Shown in pieces: positions 35,375 through 43,884 of a stretch of DNA of 64,000 nucleotides. The translations under genes were made by a program, and so were the position numbers. The stretch is taken from positions 1,206,187 to 1,270,186 of the forward strand of contig NZ_CP026994.1 in the NCBI RefSeq assembly GCF_013407165.1, read 5' to 3'. Numbering within the stretch: the stretch's first letter is position 1; every line of letters begins with the position of its first letter. The notes beneath the pieces were generated by a model, which was given only the letters and a program-made list of their open reading frames with translations, had not been told where the DNA came from and did no database searches. The DNA is from Nitrosopumilus oxyclinae (lineage in GTDB: Archaea > Thermoproteota > Nitrososphaeria > Nitrososphaerales > Nitrosopumilaceae).

Positions 35375-36238
35375 ATGACTAATAATCAAAAAATAATACT
35401 AACTTCAATGATCCTCATGGGATTCATTATGACTATCCCATCATTTGCATTTGCTGAACAAGTATCAGTTAGCCTACCACAAGGATCGTCCACTACTGGA
35501 TGTGAAGATACAAACGAATGTTTCATCCCATATGTGATTACAGTTAATCCTCGTGACGAGGTTGTATGGAGCAATGATGATTCTGCAGCACACACTGTAA
35601 CAAGTGGAATGCCAGGATCCCCTGATGGAATCTTCGATAGCAGTATATTCATGGCAGGTACAACATTCTCACACACATTTGACACACTTGGAAAATATGA
35701 TTACTTTTGTACGGTGCATCCTTGGATGTTAGGACAAGTGCTTGTAACTGTAGGTGGAGGTACTGACAAAGAATTGGGTACAATCACAATAGGATCAACT
35801 GTTGAATCAAATTCCAAAATCGACAATCTAATTGCAAATATTGAATCTAGTAATGGATACGCAAATGAGGTAATGACTATAGATGTCACAATTACAGATT
35901 TGAATGATATTCCTGCAGAGCACATTACCTACAACATACAAGCAATACATGGAACAATTGTATTGCTAAATGAAGAGGGACATGTACATTCAGGCCCTAT
36001 GACTAACACCCATACAACAAAAGCTTTGACAATTGATGCATCTGATGCTTCACCTGTCACAATTACTGTTAATGTAATTGGGTTTGGACATGATGGACAA
36101 TATCAAGAAGTATTTGGTGAAATAGCAAAAAAACAAGTAGTGCCAGAATTTGGAACTGTTGCAATGATGATACTCGTAGTATCTATAATCAGTATTATAG
36201 GAATAACTACAAAATCACGAATCATTCCAAGAATTTAA
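35375..36238 (+). CDS. Secreted cupredoxin with PEFG-type sorting tail
   Basis: A 287-residue exported protein. The signal peptide covers about residues 1-29. The cupredoxin domain (about 30-130) has all type 1 copper ligands: DSAAHTVTSG (His) and YFCTVHPWMLGQV (Cys, His, Met). A second beta domain follows. The C-terminus is VPEFGTVAMMILVVSIISIIG plus a basic end: the PEFG motif, membrane helix and basic tail used by thaumarchaeal archaeosortase. It should be a surface-attached electron carrier. An upstream T-rich box at about 35344-35350 is a possible TATA element. Confidence 0.87.
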   Translation: MTNNQKIILTSMILMGFIMTIPSFAFAEQVSVSLPQGSSTTGCEDTNECFIPYVITVNPRDEVVWSNDDSAAHTVTSGMPGSPDGIFDSSIFMAGTTFSHTFDTLGKYDYFCTVHPWMLGQVLVTVGGGTDKELGTITIGSTVESNSKIDNLIANIESSNGYANEVMTIDVTITDLNDIPAEHITYNIQAIHGTIVLLNEEGHVHSGPMTNTHTTKALTIDASDASPVTITVNVIGFGHDGQYQEVFGEIAKKQVVPEFGTVAMMILVVSIISIIGITTKSRIIPRI

Positions 36239-36313
36239 ACAATAATTTTTTCTTTTTCTTTTGTAATCCCCTATTGTTAAATAAAATAATTTTATTTTAA
36301 AAGAAATAAAAAA

Positions 36314-36332
36314 ATGGAGAAAAATTCTCCAT
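36314..36332. terminator. Bidirectional hairpin terminator
   Basis: ATGGAGAA-AAA-TTCTCCAT is a perfect 8-bp stem with a 3-base loop directly next to the stop of the phasin-like gene. The minus strand continues into tttttttatttctttt, and the plus strand into tatatttttg. It lies between two convergent genes. Confidence 0.6.
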
Positions 36333-36754
36333 TATATTTTTGAATTAAATGGGGAAACCAAAGAGTCAGCTATACTTTTGTTGATATTAACAAAAGCACT
36401 TGAATTTTCATTCCATGTCTTGATGTTTTGTTGTGCTGCATCAATTGATGCAATTGACATCTTGGTTTGAACATCTAATGATTTGTTAATCTTTTCTGCT
36501 GAATCATGTATCATACTGATTGATGCTTCTGGAAGATTGGATTTAATTCCAGCCTTTGTTGCAAATTCTCTCTGAATTTCAACAATCGATGATGATGCAT
36601 TATTCAATGCTTTAGCATATTCTTGATACAGATTAGTAGCTGCTTGATGGAATTGTGGAATTGATTTTTCTATTGTTGAATAGAAATTATCCATGCCTTC
36701 TTTCCATATAGAATAGACATCTTTGTGATTGTTTGTATTTTCTAATTTACTCAT
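36332..36754 (-). CDS. Phasin-like coiled-coil protein
   Basis: A 140-residue all-helical protein. Residues about 15-130 are amphipathic helices (VYSIWKEGMDNFYSTIEKSIPQFHQAATNLYQEYAKAL) like those of phasins that coat polyhydroxyalkanoate granules. Thaumarchaea carry PhaC/PhaE-type synthase genes, which makes that reading plausible, but no such gene is in the window. A strong Shine-Dalgarno (aggaggaggtg) precedes ATG 36754. It lies 33 bp after a 51-residue gene in the same direction. Confidence 0.65.
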   Translation of the reverse strand: MSKLENTNNHKDVYSIWKEGMDNFYSTIEKSIPQFHQAATNLYQEYAKALNNASSSIVEIQREFATKAGIKSNLPEASISMIHDSAEKINKSLDVQTKMSIASIDAAQQNIKTWNENSSAFVNINKSIADSLVSPFNSKI

Positions 36755-36787
36755 ATATCGCACCTCCTCCTAGTTGATTAAGTATAA

Positions 36788-36943
36788 TTACTTGAGCTCC
36801 TCAAGCAGGTCTTCATCTTTTTTGAAGATCCATGTTAAACCAATCAAATCCATAGCAAGAACACTAGTTGAGAAAGGTTTTTTGGACTCACTTTCAACCA
36901 TTCCAGATTGCTGGCTTTGAACGTCTATTGTGATTTGATTCAT
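36788..36943 (-). CDS. Small hypothetical protein (51 aa)
   Basis: A 51-residue protein (MNQITIDVQSQQSGMVESESK...) with a hydrophobic centre (TSVLAMDLIGLTWIF) and a charged end (KKDEDLLEELK). It probably forms an operon with the phasin-like gene, which begins 33 bp downstream. I do not recognise a family; it could bind the phasin-like protein or a granule surface. Confidence 0.6.
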   Translation of the reverse strand: MNQITIDVQSQQSGMVESESKKPFSTSVLAMDLIGLTWIFKKDEDLLEELK

Positions 36944-37257
36944 GAAGATAATAGATGTAAAGTAGTTATTTAAGCAGATGAAAATTGCTTAAAATCAACA
37001 ACAACACAACCGGTTGAGTTTATTCTGAATAATGTCAACTAGGATTTTCCTTAATTATTTGAATCACTATTATGGCATAGTGAATTTGTGATAAAATAAT
37101 TGCACACTCCCTTCAGTGGAAGTCTGCCTTTATTGCAATTCACTTGTAGAATGTTTGAATTTTAACTTAGAGAGGAACATAGTTGAATCCATAAAGGTCT
37201 AAATCATTATTGAGAAACGAGTATGTTGTTTATATTTAGAATTTGACATAACAAAAT
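36944..37257. promoter_or_regulatory. Intergenic region with divergent promoters
   Basis: No gene is seen in these 314 bp. A 7-bp inverted repeat TCACTAT/ATAGTGA with a 6-bp spacer lies at 37064-37083. A TATA-like tttatattt at about 37231-37239 is some 20-25 bp before the ATG at 37258, so that transcript is probably leaderless. A short RNA cannot be excluded. Confidence 0.45.
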
Positions 37258-37557
37258 ATGGCAGTAGATCAATCATCCAACAAAAAATCAAGTAATAATT
37301 CTACATTCATTATTGGTGGAGTAATTGCTCTAGTAGCAGGTCTGCTTTTTGCATATTTGATGTTCTACACTTCACCTGAAACAAACATAGAGATTGTCAA
37401 GGTGATAGCAGTTACAGAATCAGGATGTATTGCTGAAACAATGGATGGTTATTCAGTTAACATTGGTGAATGTAATGTCAAACCAGGTCAATATGTTAAT
37501 GCTCTAGTGGATCAAAAGGTCAAAGACAGAGCAGCTGCAATGAATCCAACAAATTAA
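37258..37557 (+). CDS. Small membrane-anchored protein (99 aa)
   Basis: A 99-residue protein with a Ser/Asn-rich start, one membrane helix (residues about 17-38, FIIGGVIALVAGLLFAYLMFY) and a soluble beta-rich part of about 55 residues with two cysteines (SGCIAET, IGECNVKPG). The Cys pair and the spacing suggest a disulfide outside the cell. No family is recognised. It is a single-gene unit and converges on a membrane-anchored winged-helix gene. Confidence 0.65.
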   Translation: MAVDQSSNKKSSNNSTFIIGGVIALVAGLLFAYLMFYTSPETNIEIVKVIAVTESGCIAETMDGYSVNIGECNVKPGQYVNALVDQKVKDRAAAMNPTN

Positions 37558-37591
37558 TTTTTACTCTTTAGAATCAATTCTATGAAGATAT

Positions 37592-38032
37592 CTAAGAATA
37601 ATATTCCTTGAATCCTTTATCGGTTGGATATAGTTCAGTTTTTGGACCAAACATACCCTGTTTTTGAACTACTTTTAGCAATCCATTTTTCTCTAAATCT
37701 TCTAAAATAGAATCAAGATCTTGACTATCTAATCCAGTATTTTTCTGGATACTTTCAAAAGATTTTGACCCTCGGTTTAATGCTCCTAAAACAAGATCAT
37801 TTTTTGATTGAGGTTTTGAGGAATCCATTTCTCGTTCTAAAGGTTCAGATTGACGGTCTTGAGCGGGTTTAACAAAACTAGGTTCAAAGGGTTTTGGTTG
37901 TTGAGGCTTGAAGAAACTTTTTCCTATACCTCGTTTTGCCAAAAGACGGGGGATAATTCTGGCTAATGGAATTGCCAAGAAAATTATGATATATATCCAA
38001 GAAAAATTTGGCTCTGCCATTAATTCCTGCAT
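37592..38032 (-). CDS. Membrane-anchored winged-helix protein
   Basis: A 146-residue protein. One N-terminal membrane helix (about residues 11-30, WIYIIIFLAIPLARII) is followed by a flexible Pro/Lys/Glu linker and a winged helix (about 75-146, NDLVLGALNRGSKSFESIQKNTGLDSQDLDSILEDLEKNGLL). It could be a membrane-tethered regulator or part of a signalling chain. The Met at residue 5 (38020) is an alternative start. No ligand domain is present outside the membrane. Confidence 0.7.
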   Translation of the reverse strand: MQELMAEPNFSWIYIIIFLAIPLARIIPRLLAKRGIGKSFFKPQQPKPFEPSFVKPAQDRQSEPLEREMDSSKPQSKNDLVLGALNRGSKSFESIQKNTGLDSQDLDSILEDLEKNGLLKVVQKQGMFGPKTELYPTDKGFKEYYS

Positions 38033-38120
38033 ACATAGATGGCATAAATTTGTTAAGAGTAGAAAATGGACTAGTGATAATTAGATTGGTATAATAGTAG
38101 AAGGATCAAGTCTAAACACA

Positions 38121-38984
38121 GTGTCAAAATATCAATCTCCTAAAGTGAATGTCAACATGAATGGAGCAAAAATCGTTTTAGTTGCAATTTTCCTTCTAAT
38201 TATAATCGGTGTAGTAGCATCAGCTTCTGTAAAAATAGTTGATTCAGGTCATCGAGGAGTACTGTTACACTGGAATGCAGTTGATCTTACAAAACCACCA
38301 CTTGATGAAGGAATACATTTTGTCATACCATTCCAAGATGAAGTAGTCAACATTGAGGTTCGTACTCTAAAATATGCCAGTGAAGCTAGAAGTGCATCAA
38401 GAGATTTGCAAACAGTAGAAACAACTGTCACAGTCAATTATCATCCAGATAAAGAACAAGTCCATAATTTATACAAAAATTTAGGACTGGATTATGAAAA
38501 TAGAGTAATTCAACCAGCCATAGAAGAAACAGTAAAACAAGTAACTGCAAATTATAATGCTGAAGAATTAATTACAAAAAGACCTCTAGTAAAACAAGAT
38601 ATTGAATTTTCAATTAGAGAGAGATTAAATCAATTTAATGTTGTAACAGAAGTTATCTCAATTACAGACTTTGAATTCTCCGCATTATTTGCATCTGCAA
38701 TTGAATCTAAAGTTGAAGCAGAGCAAAATGCACTTAGAGCAGAAAATGACTTGAAAAGAATTGAAGTTGAAGCAAGACAAGCAGAGGCAAATGCCATAGG
38801 TTTAGCAAATGCAAACATTGCAGAAGCCAAAGGTGAAGCAGAAGCAATTGCAATTATCAATAGAGCATTGGCTGAGAATCCAAATTATCTTGATTGGCTA
38901 AAAACACAAGCATGGGATGGTAAACTACCTCTAGTGGTAGGTGAAGGTGGAACCCCATTTATTCAAATCCCAGTAAAACCTTAG
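38121..38984 (+). CDS. SPFH/prohibitin-family membrane protein
   Basis: A 287-residue protein of the prohibitin/HflC type. A membrane helix (about 14-37) is followed by the SPFH domain (VDSGHRGVLLHWNAVDLTKPPLDEGIHFVIPFQDEV...) and a coiled coil (ESKVEAEQNALRAENDLKRIEVEARQAEANAIGLA). Such proteins form membrane rings and often control FtsH-type proteases. It starts with GTG at 38121; an ATG at 38154 is within the N-terminal tail. There is no partner gene nearby. Confidence 0.88.
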   Translation: MSKYQSPKVNVNMNGAKIVLVAIFLLIIIGVVASASVKIVDSGHRGVLLHWNAVDLTKPPLDEGIHFVIPFQDEVVNIEVRTLKYASEARSASRDLQTVETTVTVNYHPDKEQVHNLYKNLGLDYENRVIQPAIEETVKQVTANYNAEELITKRPLVKQDIEFSIRERLNQFNVVTEVISITDFEFSALFASAIESKVEAEQNALRAENDLKRIEVEARQAEANAIGLANANIAEAKGEAEAIAIINRALAENPNYLDWLKTQAWDGKLPLVVGEGGTPFIQIPVKP

Positions 38985-38996
38985 ATTTTTAAAAAC

Positions 38997-39302
38997 TTAG
39001 TTATCATCTTTGTTTTTGTTATAATCCCTTATTGCATCATACATTGCAAGGAATTGTTCAGGTTCATTCTGTCTATAATTTTTTTCAAGATTTTGAATTT
39101 CCTGATGTGATATTTTCTCCCCTTTATTTTCAAAGTACTCCTTGATAATTTCAGAAGGGGTTTTTTTGATATTGTATTTTCTAAGGGATTGATTAACAGA
39201 TCTTTTACAAATCAAATCATAAATTAAAAATCGATAAGCCAGATAACTTGATAATCCAATTATTGCAACAACAAGGATTGGAATAATAATAATTGCAGCC
39301 AT
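38997..39302 (-). CDS. Small membrane protein (101 aa)
   Basis: A 101-residue protein with an N-terminal membrane helix (MAAIIIIPILVVAIIGLSSYLAYRFLIY) and a charged helical cytoplasmic part (residues about 30-101). The frame is open to a TTG at 39308; the ATG at 39302 is preferred. It converges on the SPFH gene with a 12-bp gap. I recognise no family. Confidence 0.6.
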   Translation of the reverse strand: MAAIIIIPILVVAIIGLSSYLAYRFLIYDLICKRSVNQSLRKYNIKKTPSEIIKEYFENKGEKISHQEIQNLEKNYRQNEPEQFLAMYDAIRDYNKNKDDN

Positions 39303-39362
39303 ATACAATTAGACATGATTTCAGTATTTCATTGTTGTTCTTTTTTATGAGATTTTATCTAT

Positions 39363-39614
39363 TCAAGAATTACGCATAGTTACTTGATTTCCAACCGTAT
39401 GATGAATTCCAACAACTAATTCTGAATGAGTAGTGATTATCATCAATGTTTCACAAGAAAGACACAAAATAGATAATACATAATCTGCATTTGCTTCAGA
39501 CGGACCAATGGTAGCTAAAACTGCGTCATTTTTAAGATCCAAGCCATTACAGTTCACGCATTTAGAAGGTATATTTGAAACACGTTTAATTTGATTTATA
39601 AAATAATTTACCAT
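39363..39614 (-). CDS. Small zinc-knuckle protein (83 aa)
   Basis: An 83-residue soluble protein with two CxxC pairs: SKCVNCNGLD (about residues 19-22) and SILCLSCETL (about 51-54). The rest is beta-rich. The cysteine layout fits a single zinc site. The role is unknown. It is one of several tiny Cys-pair proteins between 30 and 44 kb. Confidence 0.6.
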   Translation of the reverse strand: MVNYFINQIKRVSNIPSKCVNCNGLDLKNDAVLATIGPSEANADYVLSILCLSCETLMIITTHSELVVGIHHTVGNQVTMRNS

Positions 39615-39749
39615 GATAAAAAACAGTACTTTTTGATTCTTAAATTAATTCCTATTTCATTTTGAGACTCTGTTTTCTTTAAATTTCTGAATTTGTCATA
39701 AATTTCAATTGAGTAAAAGAGTTTTATTGTAAATAATTTATAAAAAAAT

Positions 39750-39899
39750 ATGGGACTATTTTCACGCAAAAAAGAAATTGTCGTAGGCAATATTTGTCCA
39801 AAATGTGACATGGAGTTTTCAAATTCAGAGAGAACATTACGACATATGGAAAAAGCCCATCAATCTAAAAAGAAATTTGAATGCAATTCATGTGGATAA
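39750..39899 (+). CDS. Tiny C2H2-type zinc-finger protein (49 aa)
   Basis: A 49-residue protein, too short for usual gene finders. A basic start (MGLFSRKKEIVVGN) is followed by ICPKCDMEFSNSERTLRHMEKAH: C-x2-C-x12-H-x4-H, a plausible classical zinc finger. The end FECNSCG has a third CxxC pair. Such mini fingers occur in many archaea and may bind DNA or protein. It stands alone. Confidence 0.68.
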   Translation: MGLFSRKKEIVVGNICPKCDMEFSNSERTLRHMEKAHQSKKKFECNSCG

Positions 39900-39953
39900 A
39901 AATCAATTTCATTTGGATGTTTTATTAAATATCAAGAATAAGTAAAATAGTCA

Positions 39954-40187
39954 ATGGCTACAAAGGACAAGTTAAACAAAATTTCAGGAATAATTGCACT
40001 TGGCATGTTTGCAGTGATAATATCAGGATATTTTACTGATAATGAGTCATTACTTGGATTCCCAAACACCACGTTACTTTATGCCCTAATGCCTTTAGCA
40101 CTAATCTGGTTTGGTACTAGAAAAAACGGATGTGGAAGTTGCAATCAAACATGCGATATTTCAAAAGCAGAACAAGAGAAAAAATAA
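39954..40187 (+). CDS. Small two-helix membrane protein with Cys tail
   Basis: A 77-residue protein with two membrane helices (about 11-27 and 39-54) and a cytoplasmic end GCGSCNQTCDISKAEQEKK, where three cysteines are grouped. This could bind metal or take part in thiol chemistry. I recognise no family. It begins 54 bp after the zinc-finger gene on the same strand and might be co-transcribed with it. Confidence 0.65.
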   Translation: MATKDKLNKISGIIALGMFAVIISGYFTDNESLLGFPNTTLLYALMPLALIWFGTRKNGCGSCNQTCDISKAEQEKK

Positions 40188-40319
40188 CATTTAGTTTCTT
40201 TAAGAAGAAATGTCAATAGAATAATGAATTGATACTTGTATGTTCTCTCGCAATTAGACAAATTACTAAATAGATTCAAAATAATACAAAATTACTTTAA
40301 ATCAAAATGAGGGCCTGAA

Positions 40320-40445
40320 ATGACTGATCCAAATGAACTTTATCAAAAAGAGATGGATGAATTGCTTACTGAAATCAATACAAAAACAAAATCATGGTTT
40401 AAAAAACTAAAGGAGCAATCAAAGAATACAAGAGTGGACATGTGA
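40320..40445 (+). CDS. Small hypothetical protein (41 aa)
   Basis: A 41-residue frame (MTDPNELYQKEMDELLTEINTKT...) that would form a single charged helix, possibly a coiled coil. Its codon use looks like that of neighbouring genes. It converges on a methyltransferase gene 19 bp on. No family is recognised; it may also be a chance ORF. Confidence 0.5.
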   Translation: MTDPNELYQKEMDELLTEINTKTKSWFKKLKEQSKNTRVDM

Positions 40446-40464
40446 CCACCAAATAATTAAAAAT

Positions 40465-41334
40465 TTATTTTTTGGCAATAATTAAATCAACATCATAATT
40501 CAAAGTTGCACGTGAATTAAGTTTCAAATTCCATGAAATGTAAGAAGGAGTTTTAGTCTGAGAGGTGATTTCAAAGTCTAATTTGATCAAATTCATGCGT
40601 AATGATTTTTCATCAAGAGGTTTTTTCACAGAATTTATTCCTCTGTCAAAATCATATGGATCACTGATAACAAAATATCCTTTTGAGATTTGTTTTGAAA
40701 TATGTTTTAAAAATTCTGTAGGTTCTACAAGTTCTAAAACATTTAGAGCAAGAACAAGATCAAATCGTAATTTTCCAAATACTGGAGACAAGAAATCTGC
40801 TACAACATAATCAAGGTTTTTTTTATAAGATTTTTTTGCAATTCTTAAGGCAGTAAATGATCTATCAATACCAAACACCATCTTGTTAGATTTCGCTAAA
40901 AAAGAAGTCATGGTACCAATAGAGCACCCATACTCTAAAACAAGATTAGATTTTTGTAAAGAATTAAGATTAGTTTGTATTTCAGAGTAAAATTTTGAAG
41001 ATTTACTATTTTGATATATGAGAGACCAACGTTCCTCAAGAGCAGTTCTATCTTCAGAAGTTCGAGTAGTCAATAATGAAGATTTACAAAATTTCTTAAG
41101 TTTTAAATTTTCAATTAATTGATAGAGTTTACCTCCTAGTTTTTTGCGTGATGAAAGATAAAGAGAGAAATCATTCCATAAAATAGGGATTTTTTCAATT
41201 ATTGGGTATAGTGTATTGCATTTTGGACATTCTAAAAATCCTTCAATGATTTCTTTATCTTGTTTGAGTGAATCTAATTCTAATCTTGAACCACAATTTA
41301 CACATTTTAAAAATTCAAGACTGGATTCTAACAT
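40465..41334 (-). CDS. SAM methyltransferase with Trm112-like zinc domain
   Basis: A protein of about 289 residues. Residues about 9-55 form a Trm112-like zinc ribbon (LKCVNCGSRL and LECPKCNTLYPI). Residues about 125-285 are a class I methyltransferase (NLVLEYGCSIGTMTSFLA, VVADFLSPV, LNVLELVEP). The substrate is unknown. A reading from TTG at 41391 would be 19 residues longer, but that start lies next to a TATA-like box (tttaag, about 41400), so ATG 41334 is favoured. It is divergent from the 398-residue gene. Confidence 0.7.
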   Translation of the reverse strand: MLESSLEFLKCVNCGSRLELDSLKQDKEIIEGFLECPKCNTLYPIIEKIPILWNDFSLYLSSRKKLGGKLYQLIENLKLKKFCKSSLLTTRTSEDRTALEERWSLIYQNSKSSKFYSEIQTNLNSLQKSNLVLEYGCSIGTMTSFLAKSNKMVFGIDRSFTALRIAKKSYKKNLDYVVADFLSPVFGKLRFDLVLALNVLELVEPTEFLKHISKQISKGYFVISDPYDFDRGINSVKKPLDEKSLRMNLIKLDFEITSQTKTPSYISWNLKLNSRATLNYDVDLIIAKK

Positions 41335-41429
41335 GTCAGATGACAAACCAATAGGTTTTGAATTAATAATTTCTTTGATACTAAAAATCAAGGTAATCTT
41401 AAATGTAGTATTTTGGAATTTTATGCAAA

Positions 41430-42626
41430 TTGGGAGAATTTCAAGAGTTTGCAGATGCCCTATTTGGGCAATTATCAGTAGAAATTAACGAAGAAAAAGA
41501 GATTGTGGAACTAGCATCTAGGGCCAGGGATGATATTGCAAACAAGGTACAATTCAAAGAATTAGACGATATCGCGAATGAAATATTACCTGATTTTAAA
41601 AATAAAGTGGAAGAATTTGTAGGAATTAAAATTCCAGAAAATATTTCATTAAAATTTCCAGAATTAGAAGAATTGAAGAGAATTAAAGGAAACAAAGTAT
41701 TTGCAGATAAAGAATCTAAAGAATTTGTCAAAGAATTGTTCAATGCAGTTGCAAAAGAAAATCTAACAAAGATTGCAGAATTGATGCAACAAGACACTGC
41801 AAAATATTTAGTATATTCTACATATGCAATACAATACATTTCTAAAATTACAACAACATATGGAGATTATTTAGATTCAGAAATTTATTTAAATAAATTC
41901 ATTTTATCAAGATATCCACAAATAATTCTACATAAACAAGGTGAACCCTATGAATCAAGATTTCAAAGTGTCAACTCAGGATACATCGGAGCAGTAAAAA
42001 TGACAGTGCTTGAAGAATTAGTTCATTCAACACAAGAAAATCTTCATCAAGTTAACAAAAGGGCAGCAATGGAAGTAAACAAAATAAATGAAGAATTGGC
42101 TAAAATCATATTATCATTAGATACTGAAACAATCAACAAATTATCAGAGTATTGTCAATTACAAGCAGTACCAGATGACTTTCCATTTGCAAAAAAAGCT
42201 AATTTGTTTTTCTTTTTGAATCCAGATCATTTCTTAATTGAACAGATAGGTCCCGATGTTATGACATTCACACACGTAGAAATAGATCCCAAAATTGGAG
42301 AATCAATTCCAGAATTATTGGACATTTACAAGAGATGGCTAGTTCCAATCCAACAACACCATGCGGCTTTTACTGCAATGGAAGGAATGGCAGCATTTGT
42401 TATTGAAGATATTCTAAAAGACGATAAAGATTTTCAAAATTATCTATCAACGTTTATGGGCACAGATTTTTCAACATATCAGATAAGAAAAAGCATGGGT
42501 AAGGATTTTACAAAAATATTATATAAAAAATTAGGCAAAGATACATTCAAAAAAATGATAGAAGTCCCCCCTAACACTAGAGAACTCAAGGATCCTCAAC
42601 TATATCTTAAAAAACTGAGTTTGTAA
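41430..42626 (+). CDS. Conserved-looking hypothetical protein (398 aa)
   Basis: A 398-residue soluble protein of mixed helices, starting with TTG at 41430. There is an EELVHSTQENLHQ segment (about residue 193) and a HHAAFTAMEGMAAFVIED segment (about residue 310) that could hold a metal, but the classic HExxH is missing. It is followed after 3 bp by a SirB1-like gene, so they probably act together. I do not recognise a family. Confidence 0.6.
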   Translation: MGEFQEFADALFGQLSVEINEEKEIVELASRARDDIANKVQFKELDDIANEILPDFKNKVEEFVGIKIPENISLKFPELEELKRIKGNKVFADKESKEFVKELFNAVAKENLTKIAELMQQDTAKYLVYSTYAIQYISKITTTYGDYLDSEIYLNKFILSRYPQIILHKQGEPYESRFQSVNSGYIGAVKMTVLEELVHSTQENLHQVNKRAAMEVNKINEELAKIILSLDTETINKLSEYCQLQAVPDDFPFAKKANLFFFLNPDHFLIEQIGPDVMTFTHVEIDPKIGESIPELLDIYKRWLVPIQQHHAAFTAMEGMAAFVIEDILKDDKDFQNYLSTFMGTDFSTYQIRKSMGKDFTKILYKKLGKDTFKKMIEVPPNTRELKDPQLYLKKLSL

Positions 42627-42629
42627 TAA

Positions 42630-43454
42630 TTGGAAGAAAAATTTGATCCGTTAGTAGCAGAATGGCTTGCATTTGTAAAAAATCCAAGTTTTAACTTAGT
42701 TGAAAAATGTCTCAAGTTTGCACAAATTTTAGAATATCCAGATCTAAATGTGGATGAGTATATCCAAAAAATTAATCAGATTGGGAAATCACTAAAAGAA
42801 TCAATCAGTGATGTAAAAAATCCAACATATTTGATTTCAATGTTAAATGAACATCTTTTTGAAAATTTAGGATTTAGTGGAGACGATGATGACTACTATA
42901 ATCCAAAAAATAATTTTCTAAACGAAGTAATCGATACAAAGGCAGGTCTTCCGATCACTATATCAATTCTATATGCCGAAATTGCAAAATTCATCGGACT
43001 GGAATTAAAGATTGTGGGATTTCCCAGCCATATTTTGGTAAAATATAATGAAGAAATGATTTTAGATCCATTTTATGACGGTCGTTTACTAGATGTTGAT
43101 GACTTGCAAGACATTCTTGATGCAAATTATGGAGGACAGTTAGAATTCAAACCAGAATTTCTAGATGAGGTTAGACCAGAACAGATACTTGTAAGGTTAA
43201 CAAGAAATTTAAAAAATTCGTACGTCCAATCATTTGTTTATGAAAAAGCTTTGCGATGTGTAAACATGGTACTAGCTATTGAACCAGAATCAGCTGAAGA
43301 TATCAGAGATAAAGGAATTTTAGAAGAGAGATTGAAAAATTCCGAGATTGCTTTAAAATATTTGAATAAGTATTTAGAAATAAACCCAAATGCAGAAGAT
43401 GTAGACTTTATTTTAGAATTAATTAGAAGTATTAAGACAAAAACTAATCAATAA
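42630..43454 (+). CDS. SirB1/transglutaminase-like protein with TPR tail
   Basis: A 274-residue protein of the SirB1-like group. The conserved core is DTKAGLPITISILYAEIAKFIGLELKIVGFPSHILVKY, then LDPFYDGRLL. The C-terminal part (about 195-270) has TPR-like helices (ALRCVNMVLAIEPES, ALKYLNKYLEINPNAED). The family has a transglutaminase-like fold but no settled reaction; no catalytic Cys is visible. It starts with TTG at 42630, 3 bp after the preceding gene, and its 3' end overlaps a coiled-coil gene on the other strand by 11 bp. Confidence 0.78.
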   Translation: MEEKFDPLVAEWLAFVKNPSFNLVEKCLKFAQILEYPDLNVDEYIQKINQIGKSLKESISDVKNPTYLISMLNEHLFENLGFSGDDDDYYNPKNNFLNEVIDTKAGLPITISILYAEIAKFIGLELKIVGFPSHILVKYNEEMILDPFYDGRLLDVDDLQDILDANYGGQLEFKPEFLDEVRPEQILVRLTRNLKNSYVQSFVYEKALRCVNMVLAIEPESAEDIRDKGILEERLKNSEIALKYLNKYLEINPNAEDVDFILELIRSIKTKTNQ

Positions 43455-43614
43455 TTGAATCTACATCAGTTCCTTTCTTGATCATTGAGATTTCATGACG
43501 AGCAATTTTGTTTCTTAGTGCTTGTTTGAGGATATCAACTTCGCTTCTAAGTAATGCAATTTCGTCTTCAAGTTTTGCAACTCTCTCATAGATGGTTTCA
43601 GCTTCTGAACTCAT
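43444..43614 (-). CDS. Short coiled-coil protein (56 aa)
   Basis: A 56-residue protein (MSSEAETIYERVAKLEDEIALLRSEVDILKQ...) with a regular heptad pattern that predicts a coiled coil over about 35 residues. Its last codons overlap the end of the SirB1-like gene. It lies downstream of the small zinc-ribbon gene on the same strand. It could be a small dimeric adaptor. Confidence 0.65.
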   Translation of the reverse strand: MSSEAETIYERVAKLEDEIALLRSEVDILKQALRNKIARHEISMIKKGTDVDSIID

Positions 43615-43687
43615 GATTATCTGTTTTAAAAAAATTGTCTTAAAAAGTTATGGGTAAATGTTTTGATGGACAGGTTAGTTTTTTGAA

Positions 43688-43849
43688 CTATAATTCAAAT
43701 TCCTGACGACATTTTTCACATTTTGCTCTCTCTTCACCAGGAGAACCAAGAATGAAAATTTTACCAATTGTTTTACAAATAGGACACATACCAGTAGTAG
43801 CATTTTTTGGACCAGTACGAATGATTTTTTGTGATTTTCTTCGTCCCAT
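43688..43849 (-). CDS. Small zinc-ribbon protein (53 aa)
   Basis: A 53-residue protein with a basic start (MGRRKSQKIIRTGPKNATTG) and a zinc ribbon CPICK...CEKC (about residues 22-25 and 45-48). The architecture resembles small archaeal ribosome- or chromatin-linked zinc proteins. It has an upstream region shared with tRNA-Ser and lies 73 bp from a coiled-coil gene. Function unknown. Confidence 0.65.
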   Translation of the reverse strand: MGRRKSQKIIRTGPKNATTGMCPICKTIGKIFILGSPGEERAKCEKCRQEFEL

Positions 43850-43884
43850 GTTGAAACTTCTTGAATCGGTCTATTAAGTTTTAA

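Noticed and set aside
37064-37083. Inverted repeat as a non-coding RNA hairpin
   Set aside because: Stem of only 7 bp in AT-rich DNA; no promoter or terminator frames it.
39608-39811. A 67-residue minus-strand ORF
   Set aside because: It overlaps the tiny zinc-finger gene and the 39363 gene start and has a poor composition.
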